Of a DNA stretch of 64,000 bases, positions 7,192 through 15,974 are shown piece after piece. The position numbers and the translations under genes are program-made. The stretch spans positions 1-64,000 of the forward strand of contig CAWJRN010000031.1 in the NCBI GenBank assembly GCA_963845265.1, read 5' to 3'. How positions within the stretch are numbered: the first letter of the stretch is position 1; every line of letters begins with the position of its first letter. Origin of the DNA: DYRB01 sp963845265 (lineage in GTDB: Bacteria > Pseudomonadota > Gammaproteobacteria > Chromatiales > Chromatiaceae). The notes under the pieces were generated by a model, which did not search any database, was not told where the DNA came from, and was given only the letters and a program-made list of their open reading frames with translations.

Positions 7192-7886
7192 GGGTGCATG
7201 GCGAAGCGCACCAGCAAGGGGTCCGGGAGCCCAGCCTCGGCAAAACCCTTGGCGCGCAGTTGGCAGGAGTCGCAGGAGCCGCAGGGACGGCCTTCTGGAC
7301 CGGGGTCATAGCAACTGCTGGTCAGCCCGTAGTCCAAACCATGTGCTTGGCCCTGGCGGATGATCTCCGCCTTGGTCATGCGGATCAGGGGGGCGTGGAT
7401 GCGCATGCGCCGATGGCCCTCGACCCCAGCCCTGGTCGCCAGGTTGGCCAACTGTTCGAAGGCGGCGATGAACTCCGGGCGGCAGTCCGGGTAACCGGAA
7501 TAATCCAGGGCGTTGACGCCGATGAAGATGTCCTGCGCCCCCAGCGTCTCGGCCCAGGCCAGGGCGAAGGACAGGAACACGGTGTTGCGCGCCGGGACAT
7601 AGGTGACCGGGATACCGGCGCCCATGTCCTCGGCACCGCGCCCCTTGGGCACGGCGATGTCGGCGGTCAGGGCCGAACCGCCGAAGCGGCGCAGGTCGAT
7701 GTCCACCACGACGTGCTCCGCCACCCCTTGGGCCGCAGCAACCCGGGCAGCAGACTCCAACTCGATGCCGTGGCGCTGTCCGTAGCGGAAGGACAGGGCA
7801 TAGGGGGTGAAGCCGGCGGCCTTGGCCAAGGCCAGGGCCGTGGCCGAATCCAGCCCGCCGCTGAGCAGGACGACTGCGTTGGCCAT
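7188..7886 (-). CDS. queC: 7-cyano-7-deazaguanine synthase
   Basis: ATP-dependent enzyme making preQ0 from 7-carboxy-7-deazaguanine. It begins MANAVVLLSGGLDS with the PP-loop SGGLDS, contains YVPARNTVFLSFALA, and ends with the zinc cluster motif CYDPGPEGRPCGSCDSC. It has 232 residues, the family length. I start it at 7886 because the MANAVV N-terminus matches the family. It follows nrdB by 8 bp and overlaps queD by 4 bp, so the three que genes are probably co-transcribed with nrdB. Confidence 0.95.
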   Translation of the reverse strand: MANAVVLLSGGLDSATALALAKAAGFTPYALSFRYGQRHGIELESAARVAAAQGVAEHVVVDIDLRRFGGSALTADIAVPKGRGAEDMGAGIPVTYVPARNTVFLSFALAWAETLGAQDIFIGVNALDYSGYPDCRPEFIAAFEQLANLATRAGVEGHRRMRIHAPLIRMTKAEIIRQGQAHGLDYGLTSSCYDPGPEGRPCGSCDSCQLRAKGFAEAGLPDPLLVRFAMHP

Positions 7887-7894
7887 CGGAGCGC

Positions 7895-9316
7895 TCAGTC
7901 CCAGTTCAGGGCCCCGCCGGTCTGGTACTCGGTGACCCGGGTCTCGAAGAAGTTCTTCTCCTTCTTGAGATCGAGCACCTCTGACATCCAGGGGAAGGGG
8001 TTGGTGGCCCCCGGGTACTGCTCCGGCAGGCCGATCTGGGCGCAGCGGCGGTTGGCGATGAACTGGAGATATTCCTCGAACATGGGCGCGTTGAGGCCCA
8101 AGACCCCGCGGGGCATGGTGTCGAAGGCGTACTGGGCCTCCATGGCCACGGCATCGCGAATCATCTCCACCAGATCCTGCTTGAGGGCGGCCGTCCACAG
8201 GTGCGGGTTCTCGATCTTGATCTGGTTGATGACGTCGATGCCGAAGTTCATGTGCATGGACTCATCGCGCAGGATGTACTGGAACTGCTCGGCGGTCCCG
8301 GTCATCTTGTTGCGCCGCCCCATGCTCAGGATCTGCACGAAGCCGACGTAGAAGAAGATGCCCTCGAAGATCACGTAGAAGGCGACCAGCTCGCGCAAGA
8401 GTTTCTGGTCGTTCTCAGGGGTACCGGTATTGAAGTGGGGGTCGGCCAGGTACTGGGTGTACGGCAGGGCCCACTCGGCCTTGCGCGCCACCGACGGCAC
8501 CTCGCGGTACATATTGAAGATCTCGCCCTCGTCCAGGCCCAGGCTCTCCACCACATACTGGTAGGCGTGGGTGTGCAGGGCCTCCTCGAAGGACTGGCGC
8601 AGCAGGTACTGGCGGCACTCGGGGTTGGAGATGTGGCGATAAACGGCCAGCACCAGGTTGTTGGCCACCAGGGAGTCTGCGGTGGAGAAAAAGCCCAGAT
8701 TGCGCTTGATAACGGTGCGCTCGTCCTCCGTCAGGCCGTTGGGGTCCTTCCACAAGGCGATATCCGCGTTCATGTTGATCTCCTGCGGCATCCAGTGGTT
8801 GGCGCAGGCATCCAGGTACTTCTGCCAGGCCCAGTCGTACTTGAAGGGCACGAGCTGGTTGAGGTCGGCGCGGCAGTTGATGATCTTCTTGTCGTCCACC
8901 CGCACCCGACCGGCGCCCATCTCCAGGGACTCCAGCCCGGTGGCCCCACCTTCGGCCTCATCGAAGACGTGGTCGGCCGGAGCCGGGGCGACGGCCGCGG
9001 GTGCCAGTTTCGGGGCCTGCTCAGGCGCCTGCTTAGGATCAGGGCTCACCACAGTGGCAGCCCCGGCGGTGGCCATCAGGTCCGCATTCCCGACCACCCC
9101 CTGCCCCGGGCGCACATGCCGGGCGGTGTCATGGGGATGGATGGCGATGGACGCGGCGGCCTGCGTGGGGACCGAATCGCTATCCAGGACTTCAGGGTCC
9201 GAGGGCTCGTCGAACAGGGCAGCGGGAGGCGGGGGCATGCTCGGCGCACCGGACTGGGCTGCGCCCCGCGCGCTGGGCTTGGCAAGAGCGGCAAGGGGAT
9301 CGTCCCAGTTCAGCAT
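7895..9316 (-). CDS. nrdB: class Ia ribonucleotide reductase beta subunit, long N-terminus
   Basis: The di-iron/tyrosyl-radical subunit that supplies the radical to NrdA for dNTP synthesis. The core (residues about 140-473) is very close to Pseudomonas-type NrdB: NRNLGFFSTADSL-like segment, a metal-ligand helix with ExxHxxxY (EALHTHAY, holding the radical Tyr), the ESLGLDEGEIFN loop and RDESMHMNFG. Residues about 15-125 are a Pro/Ala-rich low-complexity tail with no family counterpart; at 473 residues it exceeds the usual 375-415. No nrdA lies beside it in this window. Two NrdR-like boxes precede it. Confidence 0.93.
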   Translation of the reverse strand: MLNWDDPLAALAKPSARGAAQSGAPSMPPPPAALFDEPSDPEVLDSDSVPTQAAASIAIHPHDTARHVRPGQGVVGNADLMATAGAATVVSPDPKQAPEQAPKLAPAAVAPAPADHVFDEAEGGATGLESLEMGAGRVRVDDKKIINCRADLNQLVPFKYDWAWQKYLDACANHWMPQEINMNADIALWKDPNGLTEDERTVIKRNLGFFSTADSLVANNLVLAVYRHISNPECRQYLLRQSFEEALHTHAYQYVVESLGLDEGEIFNMYREVPSVARKAEWALPYTQYLADPHFNTGTPENDQKLLRELVAFYVIFEGIFFYVGFVQILSMGRRNKMTGTAEQFQYILRDESMHMNFGIDVINQIKIENPHLWTAALKQDLVEMIRDAVAMEAQYAFDTMPRGVLGLNAPMFEEYLQFIANRRCAQIGLPEQYPGATNPFPWMSEVLDLKKEKNFFETRVTEYQTGGALNWD

Positions 9317-9466
9317 GGCGTCTGCTCCTCAGGTGTTGAAACGGCGCTCCGATCGGCGCCTGGTTCGCTATGGTGGCGGTGGTCAGGTCGGGCCTGGGCA
9401 TCAACGGCAGGGCCCTGGCGTGGTCGCTATTGTAGGGGATGATCGGCGGATGTCCAGGGGCCAGAC

Positions 9467-9482
9467 GCACTACATCTTGGGC
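9467..9482. promoter_or_regulatory. NrdR-like box, distal half of pair
   Basis: GCACTACATCTTGGGC matches the NrdR consensus (ACACwAtATaTwGTGT) at about 11 of 16 positions. It is spaced 33 bp start-to-start from a second box at 9500-9515, three helical turns, as known for NrdR box pairs. It lies about 150 bp before the nrdB start. Confidence 0.55.
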
Positions 9483-9499
9483 CTAAATTCGGCCGTCAA

Positions 9500-9515
9500 G
9501 CACAATATGTAGTAA
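9500..9515. promoter_or_regulatory. NrdR-like box, second of pair
   Basis: GCACAATATGTAGTAA matches the NrdR consensus at about 12 of 16 positions. Together with the box at 9467-9482 it suggests that the ribonucleotide reductase and the following que genes are repressed by NrdR when (d)ATP is plentiful. The nrdR gene itself is not in the window. Confidence 0.55.
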
Positions 9516-9704
9516 ATACAAGGCCTGACCCGCCCGTAACCGATCCGGGTGTCGCGGTGTCCGGCGAGGCCGCAAAGCCCGGCAAGATTGGGCTCCAAGG
9601 GCAGTCTCATGGCACCCGGACGGCCAAGGGTCGGCCCGACGGCCACGGGAGTCAAGGCGGGTATAATCCGCTCCCCACCCACGGCAGTCTTCGGCGGTAC
9701 CTCC

Positions 9705-10448
9705 ATGGCAGTCACACCCGTTTCCGGTCTCTCGTATCTGGTCAAAGGGTTGGGGTTGATCACCAGGCCCGGGCTGCGACGCTTCGTAGCGATCCCGCTG
9801 CTGATCAACATTCTGGTCTTTGCCGGCGCCATCTGGGGCGGGGTCACCTGGTTCGAGGGCTTCATCGCCTGGGGACAGGAGCGGGTCCCCAGTTGGCTCC
9901 AGTGGTTGGAGTGGCTGCTGTGGCCGATCTTCGTTCTAACCCTGCTGGTCCTGATCTTCTATACGTTCGGGATGGTGGCGAACCTGATCGCCTCCCCCTT
10001 CAACGCCCTGTTGGCAGAAAAGGTCGAGCTCCACCTCACCGGGCAGCCCTTGGACCAGGGCGGCGGCATCGCCAAGGCCATGCGTGACCTCATCCCTACC
10101 CTGTTCGACGAGCTGCGCAAGGTGGCCTACGCCCTGCTCTGGGCCGTCCCCTTCCTGATCCTGTTCCTGATTCCCGGGGTCAACCTGGCCGCGCCGGTGC
10201 TGTGGTTTCTCTACACGGCCTGGATGCTCACCTTCCAATACGTGGATTACCCCATGGGCAACCATGGCTACAAATTCACTGCCATCCGTGCGCGCTTACG
10301 TGGGCGACGCCTGCTGGGGCTTGGCTTCGGGGCCGCCACGGCGGGGATGACGCTCGTTCCCGTGCTCAACTTCGTGGTCATGCCCGCCGCCGTCGCCGGT
10401 GCCACGGCCCTGTGGGTCCGGGAGCTTCGGGAAGCCGAGCAGTCATGA
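9705..10448 (+). CDS. cysZ: sulfate transporter CysZ
   Basis: Inner-membrane sulfate-uptake protein of 247 residues, close to the 253 of E. coli CysZ. It has four hydrophobic segments (about 25-50, 68-95, 140-175, 205-230) and the family sequences SPFNALLAEKVE and PMGNHGYKF. ATG at 9705 gives the usual start (MAVTPVSGLSYLVKG). A TATAAT hexamer lies at 9662-9667, suitable as a -10 box, without a clear -35. Confidence 0.9.
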   Translation: MAVTPVSGLSYLVKGLGLITRPGLRRFVAIPLLINILVFAGAIWGGVTWFEGFIAWGQERVPSWLQWLEWLLWPIFVLTLLVLIFYTFGMVANLIASPFNALLAEKVELHLTGQPLDQGGGIAKAMRDLIPTLFDELRKVAYALLWAVPFLILFLIPGVNLAAPVLWFLYTAWMLTFQYVDYPMGNHGYKFTAIRARLRGRRLLGLGFGAATAGMTLVPVLNFVVMPAAVAGATALWVRELREAEQS

Positions 10449-10778
10449 TCTGGCTGGGAGAAGAAAGGAACCCGACACTTTTTTCATCGTGCCCAACCCA
10501 ATCGCTCCGCACCCAACTGCCAGCTTGGCGCCGCGCTTCCGGTCCGGCAACTTCAACCTCGGGCTGACGCGGAACCAGACCATGCCGCATCTCTGGGAGC
10601 TCGGGCGCGGGCTGGGCTCCGAGGTCCGTGTCGTCACCCTGGCGCCATCGCCAAGGTCACCCTGTTTCCCTCTGTCCTGGCCTATGTCATCTGAAACCGC
10701 GCCGTCGCGCAGCTGGGGGCGAACGGCACCGGCCAGTTTTGCCGATTACACCGCCCGGAGACGGTGAAAGAATGCTGC

Positions 10779-10863
10779 GTAGGCTGGGTTGAGGTACGAA
10801 ACCCAGCGTATCGCGACCCGCAACCCATTGATTGCTGGGTTTCGCAAGCTCAACCCAGCCTAC
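10779..10863. repeat. palindromic intergenic repeat, copy 1
   Basis: The left arm GTAGGCTGGGTTGAG...CGAAACCCAGC (10779-10807) is mirrored by the right arm GCTGGGTTTCGC...CTCAACCCAGCCTAC (10834-10863). The same sequence type recurs at 22567-22655. I remember this motif as a common intergenic repeat in gammaproteobacterial genomes, similar in style to REP elements. Confidence 0.75.
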
Positions 10864-10929
10864 CCGGTCCGCCTGATGATGCGGTTTCAGCAATACTTAT
10901 CCAGTCTGTCGGCGGTGTAACCATCCTCC

Positions 10930-11001
10930 GGCGCTCTGCGCCCCCTGCAGTCCGAGGCGCAGAGCGCCTGGCGTTCCGTTCCACCGCTGGAGCGGTGGAA
11001 C
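10930..11001. repeat. two adjacent perfect hairpins
   Basis: GGCGCTCTGCGCC (10930-10942) pairs with GGCGCAGAGCGCC (10956-10968), 13 bp. GTTCCACCGCT (10978-10988) pairs with AGCGGTGGAAC (10991-11001), 11 bp. There are no T tracts. They look like mobile or structural intergenic repeats rather than terminators of a known gene. Confidence 0.6.
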
Positions 11002-11257
11002 GAGGGACAACGCTCCCATCACCGTGGCGACGGCGGTGCGCCTGCACCTGACCCGCCGCTTGATGGGAGCCGCTTAGCGCGCGGAGTTTCGCAGACGCCG
11101 ACGGGGCGGCACGCCGTCGTTTTCTTTCGAACGCCAACGTACTAAATTGGGTGCCCATGAGCACCGGCCTTGCCACCGCGCAACAAGTCGGACGCTGTGC
11201 GCAGGGATGGGCAACGAATCTGCTCGCTCCGAGCTCACGCAATTGGTCAAAGGTTGA

Positions 11258-12232
11258 ATGAACAACATGAACGGAAAACCCGTCGTCCTGGTGACACGCC
11301 GCCTGCCGCAAGCCGTCGAAGATCGCCTCCGGCGCGACTACGACGCCCGTTTGAATGACGCCGACGAGATCTATTCCAGCGATCGGCTCGTCGAGCTTGC
11401 CTCCGATGCCGCCGCTGTCATTCCCTGCCACACGGAGAAGCTCACTGCGGATGTCATCGCCCGTTTGCCGGAGAGTGTGCGGGCGATCTGCAGCTTCTCG
11501 GTCGGCTACGACCACATCGACCTGGCCGCGGCCAAGGCGCGCGGCATCCTGGTGACCAATACGCCGGAGGTCCTCAACAATGCGACCGCCGAGGTCGCCA
11601 TGCTGCTGCTGCTGGGGGCGGCGCGGCGCGCCCATGAGGGCACGCGCATGATCCGGACAGACACCTGGGCCGATTGGAGTGCGATCGGTCAGCTCGGGAT
11701 CGAGGTGACGGGGAAACGCCTCGGCATCATCGGCATGGGTCGGGTCGGCCAGATCCTGGCGAAGCGGGCGCGCGGTTTCGACATGGAGATCCATTACTAC
11801 AATCGGCATCGCCTGCCGCCGGAGCTCGAGATGGGGGCGATCTTCCATGAGGACCTGCGCCAAATGCTGCCGCAGTGCGATTTTGTATCCATTCACTGCC
11901 CGGCGACGGCCGAGACCCATCATCTGCTCAATGCCGAGCGGATCGCACTGCTGCCGGACGGAGCGGTCGTGGTCAATACCGCCCGCGGCGCCGTGGTGGA
12001 TGACGATGCGCTGATCGCGGCCTTGTCCTCGGGCAAGCTGTTTGCGGCGGGGCTCGACGTGTTCAACGGCGAGCCGAACATCGATCCCAGGTACCGGGAG
12101 CTGGACAACACCTTCCTGTTGCCGCACGTCGGCAGTGCCACGCGCGAGACCCGCGATGCCATGGGCTTCCGCGCCCTGGACAATCTGGATGCGATCATGG
12201 CAGCCAGGGAGCCGCGGGACCGATTGGTCTGA
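11258..12232 (+). CDS. D-2-hydroxyacid dehydrogenase (glyoxylate/hydroxypyruvate reductase type)
   Basis: NAD(P)-dependent enzyme of 324 residues that probably interconverts glyoxylate/glycolate or hydroxypyruvate/D-glycerate. The NAD loop GMGRVGQ lies at about 160. The catalytic triad is visible: Arg in NTARGAVVDDDAL, Glu in DVFNGEP, His in LLPHVGSAT. The substrate loop SVGYDHID near residue 85 is typical of the GyaR branch. It converges on the TRAP/amidase block and, with GlxR and MmsA there, suggests handling of C2/C3 hydroxy- and oxo-acids. The exact substrate cannot be read from sequence. Confidence 0.85.
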   Translation: MNNMNGKPVVLVTRRLPQAVEDRLRRDYDARLNDADEIYSSDRLVELASDAAAVIPCHTEKLTADVIARLPESVRAICSFSVGYDHIDLAAAKARGILVTNTPEVLNNATAEVAMLLLLGAARRAHEGTRMIRTDTWADWSAIGQLGIEVTGKRLGIIGMGRVGQILAKRARGFDMEIHYYNRHRLPPELEMGAIFHEDLRQMLPQCDFVSIHCPATAETHHLLNAERIALLPDGAVVVNTARGAVVDDDALIAALSSGKLFAAGLDVFNGEPNIDPRYRELDNTFLLPHVGSATRETRDAMGFRALDNLDAIMAAREPRDRLV

Positions 12233-12257
12233 AGCGACTGAGAACTGCGGGTATGGG

Positions 12258-12437
12258 CTATTCCTTGCGGTCGCCCTTGCCCGGTGCGCGCAGAGCGCTC
12301 CAGAAGTCGTAGATCGCCAGCACCGAAACGAAGGTGACCACGACGATCAGGTCCGGCTCCGGAACGAAGACGACCACGACCCCGAGGAAGGCCATAAACG
12401 TCGCGAGGCCCAGAATCGCCATGATCTTGTCTATCAC
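12258..12437 (-). CDS. small membrane protein at the end of the TRAP/amidase operon
   Basis: A 59-residue protein with a GTG start preceded by AAGAGGT. It has two hydrophobic stretches (about 6-25 and 30-46) broken by VPEPDL, and a charged C-terminus (GKGDRKE). Similar short two-helix proteins sit beside TRAP transporter genes in other bacteria, to my recollection. It lies 34 bp downstream of the amidase on the same strand. Function is unknown. Confidence 0.65.
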   Translation of the reverse strand: MIDKIMAILGLATFMAFLGVVVVFVPEPDLIVVVTFVSVLAIYDFWSALRAPGKGDRKE

Positions 12438-12470
12438 TTGTCGTACCTCTTCATTGATCGCTGAACGCCG

Positions 12471-13817
12471 TCAGGCCCCGGCCGTTAGAGTCGCCGCCAC
12501 CCAGCGCGCGGTGCGCAGCAGGCGCCCGTCGTTGCCACGCCGGCCGATCAGCTGCACACCCACCGGAAGGCCGTTCGCCCCCGTCAGCAGGGGGAGGGTC
12601 ACCGCCGGTGTGCCCAGCAAGGACCACAGGACGTTGAAGGACGCGCTGCCGGTGCTCTGAAGACCGGCTGGAGCCTGGCCCGGCGCGGCCGGCGTGACGA
12701 TGGCGTCGTAGCGGTCGAACACCTCGTCCAGCCCGGCATAGAGAGTATCGCGCCAGTCGAGGGCCGATAGGTAGTCGGCGGCCGTGATGGAGCGCCCCTC
12801 CTCGATCGCGGCCCGCGTCTCGTCCGCAAGCCGGGCCGCCCCGCGGTCGTAGTAATGGCGCAGGTTATGCGCGATCTCGGCCATCATGATGCGCCGATGT
12901 GCCGTGGCCCCTTCGGCGAAAACCGCCGGCAGCTCGAACTCGTCACAGCGCACCCCGAGCGCCTCGACCAGCTCCGCGAACCCCTCGGCACAATCGGCTT
13001 CGACGCCGGACCAGGCGGGCGTCTTGATGAACGCCAGCTGCGGCGTGACGGGGGGCTCCGACAGAGCGGTATCCAGCAGGCGTGGTGGCGGCGCCGGGAC
13101 CGTGTCGGGATCGGCCGGGTCGTAACCTGCCAGGACATCGGCGAGCAGAGCGGCATCCTCGACCGTGCGCCCGAATGTCCCGACCGTGTCGAGGTGCCGC
13201 GAGGTGCGCAGCACGCCCGAACGCGGGATCAGCCCGAAGCTCGGCTTGAAGCCGACGACGCCGCAGAACGACGCCGGGCGGATCACCGACCCGCCGGTCT
13301 GGGTGCCGATCGCCAGCGGCACCATGCCGCTCGCCACCGCCGCCGCGGAGCCCGACGAGGAGCCTCCCGGCGTGCGTTCGGGATCATGCGGGTTACGCGT
13401 CTTCGCCGGCGCGAGATAGGCGCATTCGGTGGTGACGGTCTTGCCGAGGACGACCGCTCCGGCGGCACGCAGGCGCGCAACCAGCCAGGCATCCTGGGTC
13501 GGTTGCCGGCCGTTGTCTATTGCGTTGCCGTTCTCGGTCGGCAGGTCCCGGGTGTCGACGATGTCCTTGAGGCCGACCGGCAGCCCGTGCAACGGCCCAA
13601 TGGGCCGACCCGCGCGGCGACGCGCATCCAGCGCCTCGGCCTGGGAGAGGGCGTAAGGGGGATCGAGATGAGCCCACGCCTGGACGGCTTGGTCGCGTGC
13701 GGCGACCCGCCGCAGGCAAGCCGTCGTCAGCTCGACGGCGCTGATCGCGCCATTCGCGAGGCGCTCACGCGCGGCCAGGGCCGTCAAGTCGGAAAGGTCC
13801 AGCATGTCGTTGCTCAT
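12471..13817 (-). CDS. amidase, amidase-signature family
   Basis: A hydrolase of about 448 residues for C-N amide bonds. The Ser-cisSer-Lys triad is visible: Lys in VGLKDIVDT (about 85), cis-Ser in TPGGSSSGSAAAVASG (about 155) and the nucleophile Ser in GTQTGGSVIRPASFCG (about 178). I use the ATG at 13817; a GTG at 13823 directly abuts the DctM stop. Position after TRAP genes suggests that an imported amide, or an amide intermediate, is hydrolysed. The substrate is unknown. Confidence 0.88.
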   Translation of the reverse strand: MSNDMLDLSDLTALAARERLANGAISAVELTTACLRRVAARDQAVQAWAHLDPPYALSQAEALDARRRAGRPIGPLHGLPVGLKDIVDTRDLPTENGNAIDNGRQPTQDAWLVARLRAAGAVVLGKTVTTECAYLAPAKTRNPHDPERTPGGSSSGSAAAVASGMVPLAIGTQTGGSVIRPASFCGVVGFKPSFGLIPRSGVLRTSRHLDTVGTFGRTVEDAALLADVLAGYDPADPDTVPAPPPRLLDTALSEPPVTPQLAFIKTPAWSGVEADCAEGFAELVEALGVRCDEFELPAVFAEGATAHRRIMMAEIAHNLRHYYDRGAARLADETRAAIEEGRSITAADYLSALDWRDTLYAGLDEVFDRYDAIVTPAAPGQAPAGLQSTGSASFNVLWSLLGTPAVTLPLLTGANGLPVGVQLIGRRGNDGRLLRTARWVAATLTAGA

Positions 13818-13823
13818 CGCCAC

Positions 13824-15245
13824 TCAGCGCCCGTACACCAGGTCGGGCAGCCAGTAAATGAGATTCGGGAAGTTGTACATGACGACCATTGCGAACAACA
13901 CCATCCCGAGGTACGGATAGCTGCCCTTGAAGATGTCCACCAACTGCACGTGGGGCGGCGCAATCCCCTTCAGGTAATAGGCCGACATCGCCATCGGCGG
14001 CGTCAGGAAGGACGTTTGCAGGTTGAGCGCAACCAGGATGCCGAAGAACAGCGGATCGATGCCGAAATGCGGCAGCAGGGGCAGGAAGATCGGCACGAAG
14101 ATGATGATGATCTCGGACCATTCCAGTGGCCAGCCAAGCAGGAAGATGATGACCTGGGCCATGATGAGGAACATGACCGGTGACATATCCAGACTGGTGA
14201 CGAACTCCGTGATGATCTGCTCGCCACCCAGATAGGAGAACACGGATGAGAAGGTCCAGGAGCCGACGAACAGCCAGCAGACCATGGCCGTCGTGCGTAG
14301 CGTCAAGTAGGCGGACTCGCGCAGACGCTGCCAGGTGAAGGCCCGATAGATGAAGGTGAGCAGCAGACCGCCGAGGGCGCCGACGGCCGCCGCCTCCGAG
14401 GGCGTCGCGAGACCGAACAGAATGGCGCCCAGCACCGCCAGGATCAGGAAGGCCAGCGGGAAGAAGGAGGTCAGCAGTTGGATGAAGATGGCGCCGCCCG
14501 AGATATCGCCGATCTCTTCGCGCGTTGGCTTCGGCGCCAAATGAGGTTGCAGCATCGAGCGGACGACGACATAGACAACGTAAAGCCCCGCCAGCGCGAG
14601 TCCGGGCAACAAAGCGCCGGCGTACAGCTTGACGATCGACACGCCCGAAGCGGCCGCGTAGACGATCAGCATGATCGACGGCGGGATCAGAATGCCGAGC
14701 GTACCCCCGGCGCAGATGACGCCGGCGGCCAAGCTGGTGTCATAGCGTGCCTTGAGCATCGCGGGGAACGCGAGCAGCCCCATCAGGGTCACGACCGCCC
14801 CCACGATACCGGTCGCGGTCGCGAACAGGGTGCAGGTGATCAGGGCGGCCACGGCCATCGACCCGGGGACGCGCCGGGCGGCAATATTCAGCGTGTGAAA
14901 CAGGCGGGCGACGATGTTGGCACGCTCGACGATATAGCCCATAAACAGGAACAGGGGCACCGCCGTCAGCACGTCGTTCGACATGACCGAATAGGTCTGG
15001 TTGATGAACAGGTCGAAGATCCTGTTGTTGAACAGGCCATCGATCCACAATTGGATTTGCGTCCACTGGTCCGCATCGACCGCCACCGCCTTGTCATAGG
15101 CGCGCCACATCCGCGATGGGTCGAAATAGGCGTAGTAACCGAAACCGATGCCCATCGCCATCAGTGTGAAGGCGATCGGAAAGCCGAGCAGGATGATGAT
15201 CAGGAAGATCGCGAGCATCAAGAGCGCGATGATCGGGTCGGACAT
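13824..15245 (-). CDS. dctM: TRAP transporter large permease (DctM type)
   Basis: The main membrane subunit of a Na+/H+-coupled TRAP uptake system, 473 residues with about a dozen helices. Family sequences include VPLFLFMGYIVERANI, the GGTLGILIPPSIMLIVYA loop and LNLQTSFLTPPMAMSAYY. It lies 3 bp after dctQ and abuts the amidase. Compared with usual DctM proteins (about 430) it has an extra hydrophilic stretch near residues 43-75, often seen in the TakP-associated branch. Confidence 0.93.
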   Translation of the reverse strand: MSDPIIALLMLAIFLIIILLGFPIAFTLMAMGIGFGYYAYFDPSRMWRAYDKAVAVDADQWTQIQLWIDGLFNNRIFDLFINQTYSVMSNDVLTAVPLFLFMGYIVERANIVARLFHTLNIAARRVPGSMAVAALITCTLFATATGIVGAVVTLMGLLAFPAMLKARYDTSLAAGVICAGGTLGILIPPSIMLIVYAAASGVSIVKLYAGALLPGLALAGLYVVYVVVRSMLQPHLAPKPTREEIGDISGGAIFIQLLTSFFPLAFLILAVLGAILFGLATPSEAAAVGALGGLLLTFIYRAFTWQRLRESAYLTLRTTAMVCWLFVGSWTFSSVFSYLGGEQIITEFVTSLDMSPVMFLIMAQVIIFLLGWPLEWSEIIIIFVPIFLPLLPHFGIDPLFFGILVALNLQTSFLTPPMAMSAYYLKGIAPPHVQLVDIFKGSYPYLGMVLFAMVVMYNFPNLIYWLPDLVYGR

Positions 15246-15248
15246 GGG

Positions 15249-15881
15249 TCAGTTCCCCCGCAGGTCGGTATATTCTTCTTTTAATCCGCGCGCATCGTCG
15301 CGGGCGGCCCCTGCTACGAAATTGGTGCGCTCACGCGCCAGCCGCACTTCGGTCTCCTCGATATCTTCGGCGGCAGCCACCCACTCGCCGGTCCGGATGC
15401 AAATCACGCAGCGGAAGACCTGGGCGATGCCTTGGATCAGCAGCAGAATGCCGGCCGCAACGATGACGGTCTTGAACTGAAAAATGGGGATGCCCGCCGG
15501 GCTGTTGACACTGACCTCCATGTATCTCCAGGACCGTTCCGCATACTTCCAGCCGGAGATGATCAGTGCGAGCACGCCGGGGAAGAAGAACAGGAAGTAG
15601 AGCACCAGCTCCACGCGCGCTTGGGTGCGCGGCCGCCACAGGCGGTAGAGGAAGTCGCCGCGCACATGACCGCCACGCGATAGGGTGTAGGCCCCACCCA
15701 TCATGAACAGGGTCCCGTAAGTGATGTAGGACAGGTCGAATGCCCAGCTCGTCGGCGCGTTAAAGCCATAACGTGCGACGACCTCATAGCCGACGCCGAT
15801 AGCCATGACCAGGATGAGCCAGGCGAAGGCCTTGCCGAACCAGCCCGACAGCCGGTCCGCAAACTGTATGTAACCGAGCAT
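15249..15881 (-). CDS. dctQ: TRAP transporter small permease (DctQ type)
   Basis: A four-helix small membrane subunit (210 residues; helices at about 17-35, 50-68, 92-110, 135-158). It contains the DctQ-like RGGHVRGDFLY segment between helices 2 and 3. The C-terminal 45 residues are charged and cytoplasmic. It sits between dctP and dctM in the normal order. Confidence 0.9.
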   Translation of the reverse strand: MLGYIQFADRLSGWFGKAFAWLILVMAIGVGYEVVARYGFNAPTSWAFDLSYITYGTLFMMGGAYTLSRGGHVRGDFLYRLWRPRTQARVELVLYFLFFFPGVLALIISGWKYAERSWRYMEVSVNSPAGIPIFQFKTVIVAAGILLLIQGIAQVFRCVICIRTGEWVAAAEDIEETEVRLARERTNFVAGAARDDARGLKEEYTDLRGN

Positions 15882-15974
15882 CCGATATCCCCTAGGCGAA
15901 ACTGCCGATGGTTCTCATGGACCGCGGACGGCATCCAAAGGGACACCGTCCGCGGTAGATGGGGCGCGGTCCGG

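Larger units (their letters stand above)
10449..11257. other. gene-poor stretch with coding debris and repeats
   Basis: No intact gene is seen in about 800 bp. The part 10495-10765 retains protein-like pieces in changing frames, such as GLTRNQTMPHLWELG and VRVVTLAP; I cannot name the family. It is followed by a repeat at 10779-10863 and two strong hairpins (10930-10968 and 10978-11001). The last 150 bp would hold the promoter of the dehydrogenase at 11258, but no clear boxes are visible. Confidence 0.5.

Noticed and set aside
5692..7311. 539-codon plus-strand frame opposite queD/queE
   Set aside because: It is antisense to well-recognised queE and queD; its product is Val/Gly/Gln-rich and repetitive without motifs.
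10495..10765. Intact gene with GLTRNQTMPHLWELG
   Set aside because: The coding-like pieces change frame and lack a start and a coherent end, so I list them only as debris in the gap.
12334..12660. Plus-strand frame overlapping the end of the amidase
   Set aside because: Antisense to the amidase and the 59-aa protein, with no motif.
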